From Mesostigma viride (taxonomy: Eukaryota > Streptophyta > Mesostigmatophyceae > Mesostigmatales > Mesostigmataceae): a stretch of 62,500 bases of DNA. The notes under the pieces are model-generated. The model ran no database searches, was not told the origin of the DNA, and was given only the letters and a program-made list of their open reading frames with translations. Below are positions 57,783 to 62,500 of the stretch, in pieces (position 1 is the first letter of the stretch; the number at the start of each line of letters is the position of its first letter). The position numbers were made by a program, and so were the translations under genes. Where the stretch lies: contig RPFO01000542.1 of the NCBI GenBank assembly GCA_009746045.1, forward strand, positions 828,944 to 891,443. Direction: 5' to 3'.

Positions 57783-57912
57783 ACTAGATATAGCTTAGAG
57801 TTAGGTTAGTTCGATTACGCGGCTTCCTCCACACCACCCATCCAACCTGGAATATGTGCTACATGATCTCCCAACGGAGACAATGTGTTATAATTTAATT
57901 TAATTTAATTTA

Positions 57913-58434
57913 ATGGTGTCATCATGGCCTGTCTACGTACATGGATGGCATGTATGTATTTAATGATGAGGATTCAGGCTCCCATGGTGTCATCATGGCT
58001 GGCCTACGTACATGGATGTCTCAGAAAAAAAATGATGAGGATTCAGGCTCCCATGGTGTCATCATGGCTGGCCTACGTACATGGATGTCTCATAAAATAA
58101 ATGATGAGGATTCAGGCTCCCGTGGTGTCATTATGGCCCGTCTACGTGTTGTTGGCATGTATGAAATTAATGATGAGGATTCAGGCTCCCATAGTGTCAT
58201 CATGGCTGGCCTACGTACATGGTTGGCATTTATGTATTTAATGATGAGGATTCAGGCTCCCATGGTGTCATCATTGCCCGTGTATGTACATGGTTGGCAT
58301 TTATGTAATTAATGATGAGGATTCAGGCTCCATTGGTGTCATCATGGCCCGTCTACGTACATGGGTGGCATTTATGTATTTAATGATGAGGATTTAGGCT
58401 CCCATGGGGTCATCATGGCTTGTCTACGTACATG
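57913..58434 (-). repeat. Satellite array, block 6 (inverted)
   Basis: About seven units, more diverged than the others (for example CATTGCCCGTGTATG). The array ends at 58434 with CGTACATGGAG. Confidence 0.9.
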
Positions 58435-58712
58435 GAGTCATATTGATTCATGGAACAATGAGATACCATTCTTAATTGAAAATTGTTCTTGATACTTTCA
58501 CATGCATGCCCGGAATCGTGAATTTGTGCGGGTTTCCATGATGACAATCCTCATTGAATTCTTGAGCACACAATATTGAGCAATTTAGGGGCACTTCGGC
58601 AATGTTGACCATTTTCATTCATGATAAAATTAACATTTAATGCAATAAATACATATTCCACTCATTTTAATAAACCATGCAAAAACTTTACAAGCACGCT
58701 CAAGCTAGGGGT
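58435..58712. other. Unique AT-rich sequence, no gene
   Basis: No ORF, RNA or repeat was recognised. Confidence 0.5.
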
Positions 58713-59481
58713 GGGCTGGCATGCACGCGTGGGTGTGGGGGTGGGCTGGCATGCATGCGTGGGTGTGGGGGTGGGCTGGCATGCACGCGTGGGTGTGGGG
58801 GTGGGCTGGCATGCATGCGTGGGTGTGGGGTTGGGCTAGCCTGCATGCGTGGGTGTTGGGGGGGCTGGCATGCATGCGTGGGTGTGTGTGGGGGGCTAGC
58901 ATGCATGCGTAAGTGTGGGGGGGGGCTGGCATGCATGCGTGGGTGTGGGGGGGGCTGGCATGCATGCGTGGGTGTGTGTGGGGGGCTAGCATGCATGCGT
59001 AAGTGTGGGGGGGGGCTGGCATGCATGCGTGGGTGTGTATGGGGGCTGGCATGCATGCGTGGGTGTGTGTGGGGGGCTAGCATGCATGCGTGGGTGTGTG
59101 GGGGGGCTGTCATGCATGCGTGGGTGTGTGGGGGGCTGGCATGCATGCGTGGGTGTGTGGGGGGGCTAGCATGCATGCGTGGGTGTGGGGGTGGGCTAGC
59201 ATGCATGCGTGGGTGTGGGGGGGGGCGGTCATGCATGCGTGGGTGTGTGGGGGGGCTGGCATGCATGCGTGGGTGTGTGGGGGGGCTAGCATGCATGCGT
59301 GGGTGTGGGGGTGGGCTAGCATGCATGCGTGGGTGTGAGTGTGGGCTAGCATGCATGCGTGGGTGTGGGGGGGGGCTAGCATGCATGCGTGGGTGTGGGG
59401 GGGCCGGGGCCGGGGCTAGCATGCATGCGTGGGTGTGGGGGTGGGCTAGCATGCATGCGTGGGTGTGGGGGGGGGCTAGCA
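58713..59481. repeat. 30-bp minisatellite
   Basis: About 26 units of GGGCTGGCATGCATGCG plus TGGGTGTGGGGGT variants occur. Because the unit is 30 bp, long frames are open on both strands (a Cys/Met/Gly repeat on plus, a His/Thr/Ala/Cys/Met/Pro repeat on minus). These are by-products of the repeat length and not called as genes. Confidence 0.9.
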
Positions 59482-61592
59482 CGCCCCACCCCTCCATCGG
59501 CACAGCCAGCCTTGTGAGTCTACCCTTAACAACAAGGCTGGTAGGACGACACGCCTGAGCAGCATATGTCATGCCTATCTCAGGCTAATAATGTGTGATT
59601 TTGTGCCAACAACCAAGTTGTTCCACCCAACAACACATTATAAACCCTCTTCCAAAATGCCCAACAAGCCGGACACGTGGAGGACCACACACGCAGTATA
59701 TAAAGAGAAAATAAGCTGACTTTTTATCCAGCCAACCTGTGGCTAGCTGCTCTGGTTAGCATGACAAATGCTAACATTTACTCAGTGGGAAAGGTGAAGA
59801 GACCATTGGAACAGCCTACCTGACGCATGTGCCACCAAAGCATTGTGTCCCGCAAAATGCACACTGCCTCCTTTCTAACAAGCACGAGCCGCTCTCTTTA
59901 GGAGACAGGTGCCAGCTCGTCAGTGTCTGGGGAAAATGATGCCGCTGCTTAGGAAGACCGCGTGAATTTCCTCGAACACAACTGTCTATAAAGCAAAAGA
60001 AATTTCAGAGAAGCATGGAAATAAAAGCATTACACCTTCCCGACAGGTTGTGGGCCACGCGCTGCAGCAAGCCAGCCACGTCACAGACGAACTTGCTTAA
60101 AAACATCCAGGAATCCAGCGATGCAGCGCCAGGACCCGCAACTTCATGGCTGCATCTGGCCGGAAAGAAGGCAAAAAGCTTACGCTCAACGAGGTAAGAA
60201 AGCAGGAAAGCGCTATCTTAGGACGTTTAATACAAGAACGTACCATAACGGGCATTTATTCGTGCCCAGGCGCACAAGAAAGGCCACCCTTTCATGGAGA
60301 GGTCGGGCGCGCATGGCGCAGGCCTAATGTTATCTTACCGCAAAATGACGGGAAAGGTAAAGATAGCAGCGGGAATTTTTACGGCTTTAGAAACATCATT
60401 AAACTAGCTTCCATTAGGACCATCAAAACTGGCAACAATCGACAATCACACCTGCAGGCATCAATTATACTTTATTCATCCCGACAGAAATTCAGGCCGG
60501 ACCCCCCTGCCGATGGTAAAGAAAAAGAGCCCGCGACATTATAGATCGCAACTATCCCACCATAAATTAGAATCAGTAACTAATTTTCTCCAAGAATCGA
60601 GCATTTTTTCTGCTTTCCGCGAGCCAGATTTGTCACGTTTCGTCTAAAAGCAGTCGCCATGGCCACTTCCGCAAGGGGTGCGCGCACCGTGCACCCACTT
60701 TTCACGGTACGGAGGGTACCGCGGAATTTTTTTGGCGCGGAAAATATTCGCCGCCAAAAATTAACCATGCATGCATGCCCGTCGTCTCCAAACATTGCAT
60801 TACATGCACGTGACGGCGTGTTCCCTCGGTCATGGTGCGCGGCGGTGCCAGCTGGACTGATGTCATGCCCTCCACGTAGGCTCGTTCTACATTTCAGAAC
60901 TGATCCATGGCGCATAATTAGAATTTTGGAAGGTAGAATCAGGTTCTGAAGGTTCTACATAGTAGCCTAGTAAGGGTACACTAACATGTAGCCCAGTAGT
61001 TACTAATCCTGCGATCATGACGGAATATACATGTAGTGATACTAATCGATACATGTAGTACACATGGTTGGCGCACAGAATGTTGTACAACCTGCCCTAC
61101 ATGTCGGAAAAACGCACACTCTGACAAACGTGATTGGAATATATTGTACAACATCATCACTAACGCTACATCCGGAACTGTTCTAGTGAATAGCATTACA
61201 ATGTACTCCCCCGGCAGGTGTGGGTGCCCGAGTACTTGGAGTCTGAACACGCAGTGTCGACTCCTATTGGTGCAAAGGCATTTTTGTCGTCTCTTCATTT
61301 TTTTTTCTCCGTTACCACTATATATTGTACAATAGCATGTAGGATGGTACATCCAGAACTGTTCGAGCGAATAGCAGGGGGATCTACACCCCCGGTGGGG
61401 ATCTACACCCTACTCCAATACCTGGATGAGACCGGCAGTCGCCGTGTCGAATCCTTTTTGCGGCATGTCAGTTTTCAGGGTTCTTTTTTTTTTGTTTTTT
61501 TCCCTTTTTTTTTTTTTTCTCCATTTTTACAAATCAGATTTTTCAGAACAGTGCATACGGCTAAGCTTTCATTTCGCAAGACAATTCTTACG
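59482..61592. other. Unique sequence without convincing genes
   Basis: Short frames (for example 60146-60544 plus, 132 codons) lack motifs or supporting context. Two copies of a GAACTGTTC-x-AGxGAATAGCA block occur near 61173 and 61353, related to the arm of the foldback element at 61894. Poly-T tracts lie at 61484-61522. Confidence 0.45.
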
Positions 61593-62342
61593 GCACCTTC
61601 CAAAGTCCCTGGTGTGTGTCAGTGCAGCGTCGACATGGCATGCGTGGAGGATATTTGCGTACGTACGACGAATCATCTGAAACGACTGGTCCAACCTGAA
61701 AAATTTTGAATTTTTGCCGTGTCCAGTAACGGTCCTAGGTTGCACCCGCGGGCCGTTCCGGCAGCTGTACAGAATAGATCAGAAAGATACGCCGCGGAAT
61801 GACGCCAGTGCCCGGCAAATGTGAGTCGGGAACTGAACAGTCACTACAAACGTCGAAAATCTATTGCTCCACCCCCCAAAAAAAGCGTTCCGGAACTGTT
61901 CGAAGCGAATAGCACTGACAGGATTCGAACCTGCGTCCAGAGTGAGGTTGCGGAGTGAGGGAGGCCAGCCATCATGGTCCGCACACAAATCTGGCTCGGG
62001 TCCGATCCCTGTCAGTGCTCTTCGCTTCGAACAGGTCCGGAACGCTTTTTTGTGGGGTTGGAGCAATAAATACTCGACATTTGCAGTGACTGTTCAGTTC
62101 CGGGCTCACAAATGATTTGCCGGGCACAGGCGTCGTTGCGCGGCGTATCTTTGTGATCTTTTCTGTACAGCTGTCGGAACGGCCCGCGGGTGCAACCTAG
62201 GACCGTTACTGGACACGGAAAAAATTTAAAATTTTTCAGGTTGGACCAGTCGTTTCACATGATTCGTCGTACGTACGCAAATATCCTCCACGCATGCCAT
62301 GTCGACGCTGCACTGACACACACCAGGGACTTTGGAAGGTGC
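61593..62342. repeat. Large inverted repeat / foldback element
   Basis: The left arm 61593-61922 and right arm 62008-62342 are reverse complements with scattered mismatches and small gaps, around an 85-bp centre. The inner ends read GCACTGACAGG and CCTGTCAGTGC. Next to them lie GGATTCGAACC and GGTCCGATCC, tRNA B-box-like sequences on opposite strands. No ORF spans it. It could be a foldback/MITE-type transposon or a tRNA-derived palindrome. Confidence 0.75.
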
Positions 62343-62500
62343 GCACCCTGCCCGCCCAGGTAATTGATGCGGTGTTTTGCAGGCGCGCACCGCCGGATGC
62401 GCCCACCACGCCCGCCACCGCACGTCCAGTGACCGACTGTGGTCCACGTTCTTTTTCGCCTGCGGGTGCAGCCCCCATAATGCGTACGAGCAGCTTCACG
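62343..62500. other. Right edge of window, no gene seen
   Basis: GC-rich sequence with nothing recognised. Confidence 0.4.

Larger units (their letters stand above)
52708..57912 (+). mobile_element. Full-length LINE (non-LTR retrotransposon), 10-bp TSD
   Basis: ATGGTGTCAT at 52698-52707 and 57913-57922 flanks the element, which is inserted in a satellite unit. It has a 5' UTR (52708-53003), ORF1, ORF2 (endonuclease-RT) and a tail of repeated TTTAA units just before the duplication (57892-57912). Both ORFs are interrupted at a homopolymer. The tail of short tandem repeats recalls RTE-like and some other clades; the clade is not settled. Confidence 0.9.

Noticed and set aside
16846-58434. Many 60-123 aa ORFs with repeated MMRIQAPMVSSW-type peptides
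   Set aside because: These are translations of the 70-bp satellite in various frames.
58677-59572. Long ORFs of 290 aa on both strands in the 30-bp repeat
   Set aside because: They are open only because the unit length is divisible by three; composition is pure repeat.
60146-60544. 132-codon ORF as host gene
   Set aside because: No motif, no supporting context; overlaps other short frames.

Overview
The window reads as nuclear DNA of a eukaryote, most likely a unicellular alga or other protist. It holds an endogenous double-jelly-roll DNA virus, tandem repeats with retrotransposons inserted into them, and almost no recognisable host genes. The species cannot be named from the sequence.

Region 1 (1-~16.3 kb) is a polinton-like virus (PLV) whose left end lies outside the window. 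On the minus strand it carries an AEP primase joined (through a frameshift) to an SF2 origin-binding-type helicase, a decayed tyrosine recombinase, an AT-hook protein, an A32-like packaging ATPase and a coiled-coil protein. On the plus strand are a large fibre-like protein split by a frameshift, a C2H2 zinc-finger protein, a penton-like minor capsid protein, a small basic/amphipathic protein, the major capsid protein, a 56-aa ORF, a fibre with three Ig-like repeats plus a lectin-like end, and two unknown proteins. No protein-primed DNA polymerase B and no adenovirus-type protease was seen, which fits a PLV better than a classical Polinton/Maverick. Several genes start behind a shared TATCT/AAAATCT motif.

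Region 2 (~16.3-58.4 kb) is a ~70-bp satellite array into which mobile elements have inserted. A 5'-truncated non-LTR element (13-bp target duplication) marks the virus/satellite border. Three large copia-like LTR elements (18743-25662, 25738-36354, 45360-51814, all minus strand) share unusual LTR ends (AGTT...AACT), 5-bp target duplications, no ordinary tRNA-3'-end primer site, an RT motif HGDD instead of YVDD, and the domain order integrase - protease-like - RT - RNase H, with the protease-like domain between integrase and RT. Element 3 has full-length gag and pol ORFs and LTRs that look identical. Element 2 has gag and pol in one frame separated by a single UGA, and its 5' LTR carries a nested gag-only LTR element (33169-35933) with ordinary TG...CA ends and an initiator-Met-type primer site. 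Element 1 keeps pol but shows no gag. A full-length LINE (52708-57912, 10-bp target duplication) sits in the same satellite. The satellite changes orientation once, near 44020, and contains a block duplication.

Region 3 (58.4-62.5 kb) holds a 30-bp minisatellite, unique sequence without convincing genes, and a large foldback/inverted repeat (61593-62342) with a tRNA-like centre.

Several frameshifts coincide with G or C runs and each fits one missing base, so part of the apparent gene damage may be consensus error rather than decay.
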